This document shows positions 24,791-33,404 of a stretch of DNA of 53,359 nucleotides, one piece after another (the first letter of the stretch is position 1; each line of letters starts with the position of its first letter). A program made the translations under genes and the position numbers. The stretch is from Prevotella sp. CAG:891 (GTDB taxonomy: Bacteria > Bacteroidota > Bacteroidia > Bacteroidales > Bacteroidaceae), in assembly GCA_000437675.1 (NCBI GenBank), contig FR901808.1:1-53359 (forward strand). The letters are read 5' to 3'. Under the pieces are notes generated by a model. It was not told where the DNA came from. It saw only the letters and a program-made list of their open reading frames with translations, and made no database searches.

Positions 24791-25243
24791 ATGAAACCAT
24801 TAAACCTACCATCATATCCCATTAAAATCAAGCAGGAAAACGGTCAAACAGCCATATACGATTTTCTACGTCAACGCTATATTCACCTCACCCCCGAGGA
24901 ATGGGTACGCCAACATTTCACCCATTTTTTAGTAGAACATAAACATTATCCGGCTGGACGTTTAGCCAATGAAATTTCGATTGTCGTGGGTGGTTCCACA
25001 CGCCGTTGCGATACGGTTTTCTACCATAAAGAGGGAGGACGGCCGCAAGTTATCATTGAATATAAAGCGCCAAACATTCCCATTACTCAAGCCGTTTTTC
25101 AACAGATTTATGCCTATAACAGTGTACTGAGAGCTGACTACCTTATTGTAAGCAATGGTATCAGTCATTATTGCTGCCAAATTGATTACAAAACGATGAG
25201 CGTAAACTTTCTGCATAACATTCCCGATTACAATGAGTTGTAA
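24791..25243 (+). CDS. HsdR_N domain protein (lone PD-(D/E)XK nuclease-like)
   Basis: A 150-residue protein related to the N-terminal nuclease domain of type I restriction subunit R. Seen: LANEISIVVGG, then RRCDTVFYHKE and QVIIEYKAPN, which give the D...ExK catalytic core, then YAYNSVLRADYLIVSNG, in which the family Gln-containing motif would lie. No helicase part and no specificity or methylase subunit is near, so it is not a restriction system here. Solitary copies of this domain occur in Bacteroidota next to holA, and this one is divergent from amn-holA. A role in DNA metabolism is inference. Confidence 0.85.
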   Translation: MKPLNLPSYPIKIKQENGQTAIYDFLRQRYIHLTPEEWVRQHFTHFLVEHKHYPAGRLANEISIVVGGSTRRCDTVFYHKEGGRPQVIIEYKAPNIPITQAVFQQIYAYNSVLRADYLIVSNGISHYCCQIDYKTMSVNFLHNIPDYNEL

Positions 25244-25337
25244 GCCCTTGAATTTGAATGGAATTCAAAATTTAGGGACAACTTGAAGTAAAAACAACAG
25301 ACTCAATATCCATTTTGCCATATAATCAGGCACAAAA

Positions 25338-25387
25338 AACCGCAAATCCAATAACGTCCCAAACAAGACGATATTGAATTTGCGGTT
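25338..25387. terminator. Bidirectional terminator
   Basis: Long imperfect arms (AACCGCAAATCCAATAACGTC and its near complement, 25366-25387), with an A run on the left and T-rich sequence on the right. It lies between convergent genes. Confidence 0.7.
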
Positions 25388-25429
25388 ATTTATATGGTTA
25401 TCGCTTCAAACGCGACAACAGCTAATCAT

Positions 25430-26248
25430 TTACTCGGCATCCTTTTTCGTGATGCGACGCGTGCGACGCTTCGGCTTTTCCTCAACCGGCTTATCAATCT
25501 TTACACCAGCCAATTCGGGGTCAATCATGATACGTCCGCAGTACTCGCATACAATAATTTTTTTACGCATACGGATGTCGAGCTGACGCTGAGGCGGAAT
25601 TTTATTGAAGCAACCACCACAAGCATCGCGCTGTACGTAAACGATACCCAAACCATTGCGCGAATTGCGACGGATGCGCTTGAACGCTGCCAACAGACGA
25701 GGTTCGATGCTCTGCTCCAAGTTCTTGGCCTTTTCGCGCAACTTTTCTTCCTCGGCCTTGGTTTCAGTCGTAATATCATCGAGTTCCGACTTCTTCATGT
25801 CAAGGTCTGCACGACGTTCTTCGAGCATACGCTTGGCATTCTCAATGTCAGCCTTTCGAGCATCAGCCGTACGCTGGCTTTCGCCAATCTTTTTGTTTTG
25901 CAATTCAATTTCAAGGCTTTGGAATTCAATTTCCTTTGAAAGCATATCGAACTGACGGCTATTTTCGACAGTTTCAAGCTGCATTTTGTAGCGATCAATA
26001 GCTACTTGCGCTTCATTGATTTTTGCCTTGCGTGCTGCAATATCGGCCTTAGCTGAAGTCACATCCTCATTGTATTTTCCCATACGGAGCGTCAGACCTG
26101 CAATTTCGTCTTCAAGGTCCTGCACTTCAAGAGGAAGTTCACCACGCAAAATTTTGATGCGGTCAATTTCAGACAACATCGTTTGCAACTGATAAAGATT
26201 TTTCAGTTTCTGTTCAACGGACATATCCGCAACGTCTTTCTTTGCCAT
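25430..26248 (-). CDS. Coiled-coil protein with C-terminal C4 zinc ribbon (CT398/zf-RING_7 type)
   Basis: A 272-residue protein. Residues 10-190 are a long charged coiled coil rich in K, E, L and A. The C-terminal part has two cysteine pairs, ACGGCF and CEYCGR, 24 residues apart, expected to bind zinc, then a basic tail (KPKRRTRRITKKD). This is the CT398-like family found in many bacteria, thought to bind nucleic acids or act as a scaffold; its role is not settled. The start at 26248 (MAKKDVADMS) is preferred over an upstream TTG. It lies 136 bases after the Nif3-like gene on the same strand, a pairing common in Bacteroidota. Confidence 0.85.
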   Translation of the reverse strand: MAKKDVADMSVEQKLKNLYQLQTMLSEIDRIKILRGELPLEVQDLEDEIAGLTLRMGKYNEDVTSAKADIAARKAKINEAQVAIDRYKMQLETVENSRQFDMLSKEIEFQSLEIELQNKKIGESQRTADARKADIENAKRMLEERRADLDMKKSELDDITTETKAEEEKLREKAKNLEQSIEPRLLAAFKRIRRNSRNGLGIVYVQRDACGGCFNKIPPQRQLDIRMRKKIIVCEYCGRIMIDPELAGVKIDKPVEEKPKRRTRRITKKDAE

Positions 26249-26384
26249 AACTACCAATAAGGCTTACCGCCGATGCTTACCCCAATGCCTGTCCTGTTTG
26301 AAATGATTCATTCCATTCATTGTCAGACAAATACCTATATACTAATGTTGCAAGCAACAACGGCTATTTATAAAAAAATTATTT

Positions 26385-27188
26385 TTACTGTTTTATCCCC
26401 TCTGCCACACTCAGCAAAATAGGGTTTGTGTTTATTTGTGTTTCGACCACCCGTAAATCAGGATGTGCCGATTCAAGCATGCGATGAAGCAACTGAATGG
26501 TAAAGCGCTCACTCTGATAATGACCCATAACACCAATCAGAATGTCGTTTTCATGACCAAAATAGCGGTGATACCCCATTTCTCCAGTCAAAAAAACATC
26601 TGCTCCAACTTTAATAGCCTCGTCCAGCAAAAATTCACCGGCTCCTCCACACAAGGCCACAGTTTGCAAAATGCGTCCAGGGTCCTCGGTGTGCTGTACC
26701 GCCTCAATGCCAAACTGCTTAGTTACCCAAGCTATGAATTCAGCTGTATGCATCGGCTTCGGAAGTGTACCAACGACACCACTACCACCATCCATTTTAG
26801 AGTTTGGCAACAAGAAATGCACATTGTTCAAGCCCAAGCGCTCAGCTATCATAAAGTTCACACCCCCCGGTGCATTATCCAGGTTTGTGTGAGCTGCATA
26901 AATGGCTATCTGCTTTTGAATGGCCAATGCTACACAACGTTCCACTTGTGTAGCTCCGACAATCCGCCGAAGCGGACGAAACAAAAGGGGATGATGCGCC
27001 ACAATCATATTACAGCCCATAGCATCTGCTTCAGCTATCACTTTTTCAGTGACGTCAAGACACAATAAAACCCCTGACACATCTTCGGCCTCTGTTAATC
27101 CAATCTGCAAGCCAGCATTATCGTAGCTTTCCTGCAGCGGCAGTGGCGCGAACCGTTCAAGGGTCTCAGCGACTTCCTTTATCTTCAT
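26385..27188 (-). CDS. Nif3-like dinuclear metal-centre protein
   Basis: A 267-residue member of the Nif3/YbgI family. Metal-binding residues are visible in IVAHHPLLFRPL (about 65-77), AAHTNLD (about 105) and near the C-terminus in GHYQSERF. These proteins form toroidal hexamers with a two-metal site; they are often labelled GTP cyclohydrolase I type 2, which is not well supported biochemically. The start at 27188 (MKIKEVAETL) is chosen because the family begins here; the frame is open 32 residues further. A -7 box (27220-27228) lies 32 bases before this start. The zinc-ribbon gene follows. Confidence 0.88.
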   Translation of the reverse strand: MKIKEVAETLERFAPLPLQESYDNAGLQIGLTEAEDVSGVLLCLDVTEKVIAEADAMGCNMIVAHHPLLFRPLRRIVGATQVERCVALAIQKQIAIYAAHTNLDNAPGGVNFMIAERLGLNNVHFLLPNSKMDGGSGVVGTLPKPMHTAEFIAWVTKQFGIEAVQHTEDPGRILQTVALCGGAGEFLLDEAIKVGADVFLTGEMGYHRYFGHENDILIGVMGHYQSERFTIQLLHRMLESAHPDLRVVETQINTNPILLSVAEGIKQ

Positions 27189-27219
27189 ATTTTTAATGAG
27201 ATATAATATTTTTCCGTTT

Positions 27220-27252
27220 GCAAAGTTAGTACTAAATATGTAGAATGCCAAG
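27220..27252 (-). promoter_or_regulatory. Promoter of the nif3-like gene
   Basis: On the minus strand CTTG, 20 bases, then TAACTTTGC; the -7 box fits TAnnTTTGY exactly and the -33 box has one change. The start site would lie about 25 bases before the ATG at 27188. Confidence 0.65.
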
Positions 27253-27436
27253 AAACAAGGATTTTTTTTCGTATTTTTAGGCATCCTGATTTTCTCTCCC
27301 TACTTTATGTCAGCAAAATACATTGAAATTACTTTTACACAAACGGCAAAACCGCCTTATTTTATAGAGCCAACTTAGCAAAATCACACTTTTATATGCA
27401 ATCTTTGCAAAACAAGAGCAAAAACATCGTAGCAAC

Positions 27437-27469
27437 TTTGGATAAAAAAACATTCATCCTTAACTTTGC
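27437..27469 (+). promoter_or_regulatory. Promoter of the 27.5-kb RNA
   Basis: TTTG (27437-27440), 20 bases, TAACTTTGC (27461-27469): an exact match to the Bacteroidota two-part promoter. No ORF follows on this strand. Confidence 0.8.
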
Positions 27470-27474
27470 ATCCG

Positions 27475-27716
27475 AAAAAGTAAACAATAGCTTAACACAA
27501 AGCTAAACAATATAAAGGAATTAGTTCTATAAGTCCTGCTTAAACAAGGCACATAAGGTAAAAAGATTAGAATCACAGAATCAAGAGAAAAAGATTAATT
27601 AGGTAAGAAGATTTGTAAAAAGGTAACAGTTAGATGTAGGCTCTCAATGAGCCGGTGGGCGTGGCAAAACGAGCCTCGCACCACTTCACGAAAGGGGCGG
27701 AAGCCCTTTTTTTTGT
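27475..27716 (+). ncRNA. Candidate structured non-coding RNA (family not assigned)
   Basis: A transcript of about 240 bases is bounded by an exact promoter and a strong terminator. The 5' part (27475-27635) is A-rich with short hairpins such as TAGCTT...AAGCTA. The 3' part is GC-rich and folds into three stems: GGCTC/GAGCC (27639-27653), a GGT..GCGTGGC/GCCTCGCACC stem (27654-27682), and the terminator AAGGGGC-GGAA-GCCCTTT (27691-27716) with a GNRA-type loop and eight T residues. No coding frame fits. It lies between the divergent nif3 gene and a repeat element. It is not tmRNA, RNase P RNA or SRP RNA by the motifs I know; Bacteroidales-1 RNA and 6S RNA are families to test. Confidence 0.6.
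27691..27716 (+). terminator. Terminator of the 27.5-kb RNA
   Basis: AAGGGGC, loop GGAA, GCCCTTT, continuing into a run of T residues. Confidence 0.85.
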
Positions 27717-27767
27717 ACCTTTCCATTACCTTCCATCACACCGCAGTTAAAAATAAAGTAAGAAGAT

Positions 27768-28221
27768 GGCTCAGTCGCAAAAGCGTGTGATAATACTCAA
27801 CAATGCATCTCGGGTTTCAGACAGGCCTACCAGCCTTACTTTCTGTTGTAACAAAATGTCAAAGAACGCTGAATGAATAAATTAGGAATACTGTTTTTTC
27901 ATCCGTCAAAACTAATGCGCAGCTCATCAATGCTGCAGTGCTGCCTTTATTGCTGAAGCAATGTCAGTGCAAACCGAATGCAGAACCTGAACAACATAGA
28001 CCCCAATTTTTTGCCCCCTAATATCGTACCTCAAAAGTTTTCCCACACTTCCAAATGAGCATTCAGCCCTTTATCTACGGGCATTCCCGCGCATTTTTTA
28101 CTCGCAAAAAAATGTAATAGGGATATAACATTCTATCTCTTGCCGATTCTCAAAACGTGCGAAGCAGCAACGTTTTGCCTCACCCCAATGCTGCAGCCCC
28201 ACACCTTTTTGCTACTGATTC
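27768..28221 (+). mobile_element. TIR-bounded non-coding element A, short copy
   Basis: The left end GGCTCAGTCGCAAAAGCGTG and the right end (reverse: GAATCAGTAGCAAAAAGG) are imperfect inverted repeats shared with the long copy at 13459-14873. The first 219 bases are alike in both; the last 25 are identical; the middle differs. There is no ORF. I could not find a clear target duplication at this copy. Confidence 0.65.
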
Positions 28222-28267
28222 CTTCCAATAGGTCGAAAGGAACAACTATATTACCCCATTCATTTAT

Positions 28268-28316
28268 AAAAAACAGCAAAGTCTTAACCATATAGTCAAG
28301 GCTTTGCTGTTTTCTA
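28268..28316 (-). terminator. Terminator of the ABC-F gene
   Basis: AAACAGCAAAG and CTTTGCTGTTT arms with further inner pairing. On the minus strand a T-containing tail follows. It lies just beyond the ABC-F stop at 28339. Confidence 0.8.
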
Positions 28317-28338
28317 TAAATAAGTTGAAAGAGTCAAA

Positions 28339-29958
28339 TTATTCAGCTCCGTAAAGTTTTGACTTTAACTCTTTAATATGATCATCGTGAATGTAATCCT
28401 CGTAATTCATTAGTTTGTCAATACTTCCATTCGGGGTCAACTCGATAATACGGTTGGCAATGGTATTGATGAATTCGTGGTCGTGACTTGAGAAAAGAAT
28501 ATTACCCTTGAATAACTTCAGGTTATTATTGAATGCCTGAATACTTTCCATATCCAAATGGTTGGTAGGTGTATCCAAAATCAAACAGTTGGCATTGCGC
28601 AGCTGCATTCTTGCAATCATACAACGCATCTTTTCACCACCGGAGAGTACATTTACTTTCTTTAAAATATCCTCGTCCTTGAAAAGCATACGACCCAGGA
28701 AAGCCTTAAAGTATACGTCATTTCCTTCGCCATACTGACTGAGCCAGTCGAGCATGTTATAATCAGTATTGAAGAAATCCGTATTATCCAAAGGCAAATA
28801 AGCAGTTGTAATGGTTACACCCCATTTATAGGAACCTGCAGCTGGTTTTGCATTGCCGTTAATGATTTCAAACAAAGCAGTCATAGCACGCGGATCATGA
28901 CTCAAGAACACAATTTTCTCGTCCTTTTCAACCGTAAAATTCAAACGGTCGAAAAGTACCGTTCCGTCATCAGCCACAGCTTTCAAATCCTTTACTTCCA
29001 AGATTTGATTACCCGGTTCACGCTCCATTTGGAAAATAATACCAGGATATTTACGCGTTGAAGGCTTGATTTCCTCAACATTAAGTTTCTCAAGCATCTT
29101 CTTACGACTTGTAGTTTGACGACTCTTTGCCACATTGGCAGAGAAACGACGGATAAACTCTTCCAATTCCTTTTTCTTTTCCTCAGCCTTCTGCTTTTGG
29201 TTTTGAGCTTGACGCAAAGCTAACTGAGAAGATTCATACCAGAAAGAATAGTTACCCGAGAAAAGCGTAACCTTACCAAAGTCAATATCAACCGTATGCG
29301 TACAAACCTGATCAAGGAAGTGACGGTCGTGACTAACCACGAGCACCGTATGCTCAAAGTTACCTAAATATTCTTCAAGCCACTCCACAGTTTCAAGGTC
29401 AAGGTCATTGGTAGGCTCATCAAGCAACAAGTTATCCGGTTCACCGAACAAAGCCTGAGCAAGCATCACACGCACCTTTTCCTTACCGCTTAGTTCGCCC
29501 ATTAATTTGCCATGCAACTTTTCTTTAATTCCCAGACCGCTCAAAAGCGTAGCTGCATCATTTTCGGCAGTATATCCACCAATTTGAGCAAACTTATCTT
29601 CAAGTTCTGCCACCTTGATGCCATCTTCGTCAGTAAAGTCAGCTTTTGAATAAAGGGCATTACGTTCCTGCATGAGTTGCCACATTGTAGAGTGACCCAT
29701 CAGCACCGTATCAAGTACAGTATATTCGTCAAATTTAAAGTGGTCCTGGCTCAGGACAGACAAGCGTTCACCTACGCCCATCTCTACACTACCCTTAGTA
29801 GGTTCCAGTTCGCCCGAAATAGCCTTCAACAGGGTTGATTTACCGGCACCATTCGCGCCAATAATACCATAGATATTTCCGTTAGTAAACTTCATGTTTA
29901 CATCCTGGTAAAGGATGCGCTTGCCAAACTGTATGGCCAGGTTCGAAACTGTAATCAT
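28339..29958 (-). CDS. ABC-F ATPase (YbiT-like) with a degenerate second site
   Basis: A 539-residue protein with two ABC domains and no membrane part. ABC-F proteins act on the ribosome E site. The first domain is intact: GANGAGKST (34-42), LSGKEKVRV signature, and LLLDEPTNDLD Walker B. The linker (about 240-320) is charged and coiled. In the second domain the P-loop is replaced by VFLSHDPRAMTA with no Gly-Lys-Ser/Thr, and the catalytic Glu is Thr (LILDTPTNHLD), although the signature LSGGEKMRC is intact. I recall the same changes in Bacteroidota relatives, so this is probably a lineage trait, not decay. It is transcribed ahead of a terminator at 28268. Confidence 0.9.
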   Translation of the reverse strand: MITVSNLAIQFGKRILYQDVNMKFTNGNIYGIIGANGAGKSTLLKAISGELEPTKGSVEMGVGERLSVLSQDHFKFDEYTVLDTVLMGHSTMWQLMQERNALYSKADFTDEDGIKVAELEDKFAQIGGYTAENDAATLLSGLGIKEKLHGKLMGELSGKEKVRVMLAQALFGEPDNLLLDEPTNDLDLETVEWLEEYLGNFEHTVLVVSHDRHFLDQVCTHTVDIDFGKVTLFSGNYSFWYESSQLALRQAQNQKQKAEEKKKELEEFIRRFSANVAKSRQTTSRKKMLEKLNVEEIKPSTRKYPGIIFQMEREPGNQILEVKDLKAVADDGTVLFDRLNFTVEKDEKIVFLSHDPRAMTALFEIINGNAKPAAGSYKWGVTITTAYLPLDNTDFFNTDYNMLDWLSQYGEGNDVYFKAFLGRMLFKDEDILKKVNVLSGGEKMRCMIARMQLRNANCLILDTPTNHLDMESIQAFNNNLKLFKGNILFSSHDHEFINTIANRIIELTPNGSIDKLMNYEDYIHDDHIKELKSKLYGAE

Positions 29959-30042
29959 GTAAGTATTTTATTTTTGTTTAATTCGTTGATTGTATTAAGC
30001 TACTTGCATTTACCGAGTCAATAGCCTCGGTTATTCCATCTG

Positions 30043-30738
30043 TCATCTACAGCAAGTTTGAATGCAATGCGGATAACACACATATTCAATACTGGCTTGC
30101 ATGTTGTGATTGGGAAAATCAACCATGAGCAAACGCTCATCGGCAGCATAAAGATGTATGTCACTCAATACAAAAGCCTGCTTATCGTTCAAAAACTTAT
30201 AAGCTGATTCTTTTGCACTCCAAAGCAATGTTGCAGCTCGGTCCATTCCACCTAGCTTCGACGTAAGTTCAGTCATCAGCATTTCTTCATCAGGCTGTAA
30301 AAAATGCTTTCTCACTTTATAAGCCTTACTTCCCCATTGTTCCACATCGATGCCATGCTTCGCAGCAGACAAACTAAGCGCATAAATATGATTACTATGA
30401 GACACACTTATGTGCAAGCCCCCTTCTGCCAAGTAAGGTGCACCCGTATCAGCATGCAATATACGCGTCCGACAGTCTACAACTTGTGCAGCAAGCATAG
30501 ACACAGATAATCTTTCAATCAACCGTTTGTTAGAAAGATTATCAAAATCCTCGAAGTGCAACAAAGGAAAATATATGTGAGCAAAATCGCTTAATGCTGT
30601 AGGTCCCAAACAATGTTGCCACAAATAAGGAACCACCACACTCTCTGTCTTTTTTATATCGAAAGCAGGCAAATAGCGTAGCTCTTCTTCTTGTATCAAC
30701 ATAGATTCAAAAAAATGTGTAATACATCCAGTCTGCAT
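30043..30738 (-). CDS. 4'-phosphopantetheinyl transferase (Sfp type)
   Basis: Moves the phosphopantetheine arm of CoA to a Ser of acyl or peptidyl carrier proteins. The 231-residue protein has the Mg-binding GIDVEQWG (about 115) and WSAKESAYKFL (about 165), the two signature motifs, plus HISVSHSNHIYAL upstream. This is the Sfp/AcpT layout, about twice AcpS length. The start is uncertain: 30738 is used, but Met 30702 (MLIQEEEL) would remove only 12 residues. It lies between ssb (43 bases upstream) and the ABC-F gene on the same strand. No polyketide or peptide synthase is near, so its substrate may be the fatty acid ACP. Confidence 0.85.
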   Translation of the reverse strand: MQTGCITHFFESMLIQEEELRYLPAFDIKKTESVVVPYLWQHCLGPTALSDFAHIYFPLLHFEDFDNLSNKRLIERLSVSMLAAQVVDCRTRILHADTGAPYLAEGGLHISVSHSNHIYALSLSAAKHGIDVEQWGSKAYKVRKHFLQPDEEMLMTELTSKLGGMDRAATLLWSAKESAYKFLNDKQAFVLSDIHLYAADERLLMVDFPNHNMQASIEYVCYPHCIQTCCR

Positions 30739-30781
30739 TACAGGCTGGAGGTATCACACGCTATTAGTCATAACACACTCA

Positions 30782-31198
30782 TTAAAAAGGAAGTGCAGAA
30801 TCTGAATCAGAGGCAGGTACACCAAAAGGCTTAGATGCAGCAGACTGTGAAGAACCCGACTGCGACTTGGGAGTTAACATTTCCATATTGTTTGCCCAAA
30901 TCTCAGTTATATAATGTGTGATGCCCTTTTTGTCTGTATAGCTTCGCGTACGCAGTTCACCTTCGATATAAAGTTTATCACCCGTATGAACATATTTTTC
31001 CACAATCTCAGCTAATCTTCTCCATAACAGAATACGATGCCACTCTGTACGTTCAGGTACTTGAGTTCCATTTTGCAACGTATATCCAGGGGTTGATGTT
31101 GCCAAACTGATTTGAGCCGTACACACTCCATTGTCGATATACCTTATTTCAGGTTCTTTACCGACATTACCTATGAGCATTACCTTATTCAATGACAT
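30782..31198 (-). CDS. ssb: Single-stranded DNA-binding protein
   Basis: A 138-residue SSB that coats single-stranded DNA in replication and repair. The OB fold spans residues 1-110: NKVMLIGNVGKEPEIRY, TEWHRILLWRRLAEIVEKYV and KLYIEGELRTRSYTDKKG. A short Ser/Gln linker leads to the acidic tip DSDSALPF, the site that recruits partner proteins. Length is slightly below average for SSB because the linker is short. The gene is followed by the phosphopantetheinyl transferase. Confidence 0.95.
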   Translation of the reverse strand: MSLNKVMLIGNVGKEPEIRYIDNGVCTAQISLATSTPGYTLQNGTQVPERTEWHRILLWRRLAEIVEKYVHTGDKLYIEGELRTRSYTDKKGITHYITEIWANNMEMLTPKSQSGSSQSAASKPFGVPASDSDSALPF

Positions 31199-31328
31199 GG
31201 ACTAAAATTTATGGTTAGAATTTTTCATCTGTCATAGCCATTATGCGGCACACAGAGATATTCAGTATCTATCCTTAAGGTCGTAAAACCACCACACCCT
31301 GCCATTCTTCCCGGCAAGACTGAGAGGT

Positions 31329-31787
31329 TTACCGGATACGGTCTGCTGCTCTTACCAATGCCTCATCCTTACGAATACCTTTCAAAGCAAGGAACAATGC
31401 AATCAAGGCAATGATAGGCAAGAGAGCACTGATAGTAAAAGTATAACCCAAACCGATGCGTTCAGATACTGAATAAGTATATGCACCTAAGGCCACATAC
31501 CATATTACATTGAACACAATTGTCAGGTACACCTTTTTAATTTGCGATTTTCTGTTTTTATAGCCAAAAATGGCATAGAGTGCGCTCAGCGATGCCAAAA
31601 GCGTAAACACGAGCAAGCCATAAGGATGGAAACCGGCTAACTCCTGCACAAGAGCACTTTCGCAGCCAAACGCTGACATACTGGCCCAACGTGCCCCTTC
31701 GCTAAAAACAACAAGCGGCACAAATAAGCTAATGGCCGGAAATATGCCGGCCACTAACAAATATAATGTTTGAATACGCTGTATCAT
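31329..31787 (-). CDS. DUF4293 membrane protein
   Basis: A 152-residue inner-membrane protein of the DUF4293 family, restricted to Bacteroidota. Four hydrophobic segments are visible: about 6-30, 53-75, 86-107 and 112-136. It starts MIQRIQTLYLL, as usual for the family. The function is unknown. It follows rpoZ by 5 bases, which in turn follows bamD; the bamD-rpoZ-DUF4293 order recurs in the phylum. Confidence 0.85.
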   Translation of the reverse strand: MIQRIQTLYLLVAGIFPAISLFVPLVVFSEGARWASMSAFGCESALVQELAGFHPYGLLVFTLLASLSALYAIFGYKNRKSQIKKVYLTIVFNVIWYVALGAYTYSVSERIGLGYTFTISALLPIIALIALFLALKGIRKDEALVRAADRIR

Positions 31788-31792
31788 ACAAA

Positions 31793-32131
31793 TCAGATAT
31801 TCAAATTATCCTTTTCTTTCGATGGATTGCGGAAGTAGATATTATGCTGCAAAAACTCATCAGCTGCAATCAGCGTAGGTTTAGGCAACTTTTCATAATA
31901 ACGTGAAATCTCAATTTGCTCACGATTCTCGAAAGTTTCTTCAAGGTTATCGTTAGCAGAAGCAAATTCCTTGAGTTTCTTTGAAAGATCCTCTTTCATT
32001 TGCACCCCAATTTGGTTTGCACGTTTAGACATAATCACTACGCTTTCGTAGATATTGTCTGTACCTTCGCAAAAATCCATCAAGTTATGCGTCACTGTAT
32101 TCGTGGGCGCTTTGCTTTTTTTGTAATCCAT
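31793..32131 (-). CDS. rpoZ: RNA polymerase subunit omega (Bacteroidota type)
   Basis: A 112-residue omega subunit, which helps assemble and stabilise RNA polymerase by binding the beta' subunit. The core segment GTDNIYESVVIMSKRANQIG (23-42) matches the omega helix region, and the C-terminal PTLIAADEFLQHNIYFRNP is typical of the Bacteroidota form. It lies 24 bases after bamD and 5 bases before the DUF4293 gene, all on the minus strand. Confidence 0.88.
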   Translation of the reverse strand: MDYKKSKAPTNTVTHNLMDFCEGTDNIYESVVIMSKRANQIGVQMKEDLSKKLKEFASANDNLEETFENREQIEISRYYEKLPKPTLIAADEFLQHNIYFRNPSKEKDNLNI

Positions 32132-32155
32132 TGTATATAATGTTTTATCAGTTTC

Positions 32156-33043
32156 TTATTTTCCAGCTGCTATGTTACTGCTGTCAGCTGCAGTCTCTTC
32201 ACTTATCACTTCGTCACCTTCTGCATCTGCCGGTACATATTTGCGGGCTTTTGCAAACAAAGACTTAGCCTCTTTCATATACTTTGACTCGGGATACTCT
32301 GTCACAAATCCATAGTATTCGTCAATGGCATTATGAAAGCGCTCTTCTTTCTTCGACTCAACGCTCAATTGGGCCAGAGCAAATTTGGCACGCAATATCA
32401 GCATTGAGAAATCTTCGCGACGCGATGTGTACGGATAATCTCTGATGGCATTTTCGGCTGTAACGATACATGCGCCATAGTTACCATTTGTACCATTACC
32501 AATGTAAGCTCCTAAATCATAGTAGAGTTTTGCCGACAGATATTCTTTCTCGACGAGTTTATCCTGCAGTTTAAAGATATAATCTTGAGCCTGTGCCCGC
32601 AACGGACTAGTCGGATAATTCTCGATAAAATTCTGAAACTCTGTAACGGCTTCATAAGTAGCAGTTTGATCCAACTTAGGCTCTGGTGTGGTCATATACA
32701 ATGACTTGCCGCAATTAAAATGCGCTTCCTGCACATACTTACCTCGCGGATAAGTCTGATAGTATTTTCTAAATGCTGTTGCTGCAGCATCATAGGCACG
32801 AGAATTCATGTTACAAAGAGCCATTAAGTACAGCGACTCTTCACCCTGATCTGTTCCTTTCAATACCGACAGCACATCAGCCAACAGCGTAGCGCTTCTG
32901 TTATATTGACCTTCGGCAAAATACTGCTTTGCCACTTCGTATTTATATTCATAATCCTGCGTCTTCAACACATTATTATATTCTGCACAAGAAACAACGA
33001 GCAGAAGCGAAGCGCAAAGAATTGTAATCGAGTACTTCTTCAT
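32156..33043 (-). CDS. bamD: Outer membrane assembly lipoprotein BamD
   Basis: A 295-residue lipoprotein of the BAM complex, which inserts beta-barrel proteins into the outer membrane. The signal peptide MKKYSITILCASLLLVVSC gives lipidated Cys19. The body is made of TPR-like pairs (about 35-270), with AKQYFAEGQYNRSATLL and EAVTEFQNFIENYPTSP as clear repeats, and a short acidic tail. The start at 33043 is set by the signal peptide; an upstream Met at 33061 adds six residues. A -7 box at 33058-33066 predicts a leader of only about 8 bases for this start. Confidence 0.9.
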   Translation of the reverse strand: MKKYSITILCASLLLVVSCAEYNNVLKTQDYEYKYEVAKQYFAEGQYNRSATLLADVLSVLKGTDQGEESLYLMALCNMNSRAYDAAATAFRKYYQTYPRGKYVQEAHFNCGKSLYMTTPEPKLDQTATYEAVTEFQNFIENYPTSPLRAQAQDYIFKLQDKLVEKEYLSAKLYYDLGAYIGNGTNGNYGACIVTAENAIRDYPYTSRREDFSMLILRAKFALAQLSVESKKEERFHNAIDEYYGFVTEYPESKYMKEAKSLFAKARKYVPADAEGDEVISEETAADSSNIAAGK

Positions 33044-33057
33044 AATCGTATTTTGCG

Positions 33058-33089
33058 GCAAAGTTAAGAAAAAAAGTCCGTTCGCTAAA
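33058..33089 (-). promoter_or_regulatory. Promoter of bamD-rpoZ-DUF4293
   Basis: On the minus strand TTTA, 19 bases, then TAACTTTGC. The -7 box is exact and the -33 box has one change. It lies only 15 bases before the bamD ATG, so the mRNA should be almost leaderless. Confidence 0.6.
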
Positions 33090-33271
33090 TCGGAAGTGAA
33101 AAATAATCGTACAAAAACATCGTTTTAGAATAACATTTCCAATAAGATAAGGTACTATGCCTCTCTTTCACGCATGAATTTGACGTTCAATCCCTCATCC
33201 CCAGTGGTCAATCACTATTGTAGCTCTTACGTCAAATCACTCCACCCACACACCTTTCACCCGTCACTTCC

Positions 33272-33303
33272 TTTGCCAAACGTACAGATTAACGTAACTT
33301 TGT
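33272..33303 (+). promoter_or_regulatory. Promoter of uvrB
   Basis: TTTG (33272-33275), 19 bases, TAACTTTGT (33295-33303). The leader would be about 95 bases. Confidence 0.7.
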
Positions 33304-33404
33304 AGGCCAAACCCAAACCTCTATTCTGACTGCAACTCAATTCAGATTGCATAAATATTTTCCCCATTTTACGTTGAATTTTTGTTTGCATTCTTTCTGT
33401 GTTT

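Noticed and set aside
24791..25243. Type I restriction-modification system
   Set aside because: Only the N-terminal domain is present; no hsdM, hsdS or helicase part in the neighbourhood.
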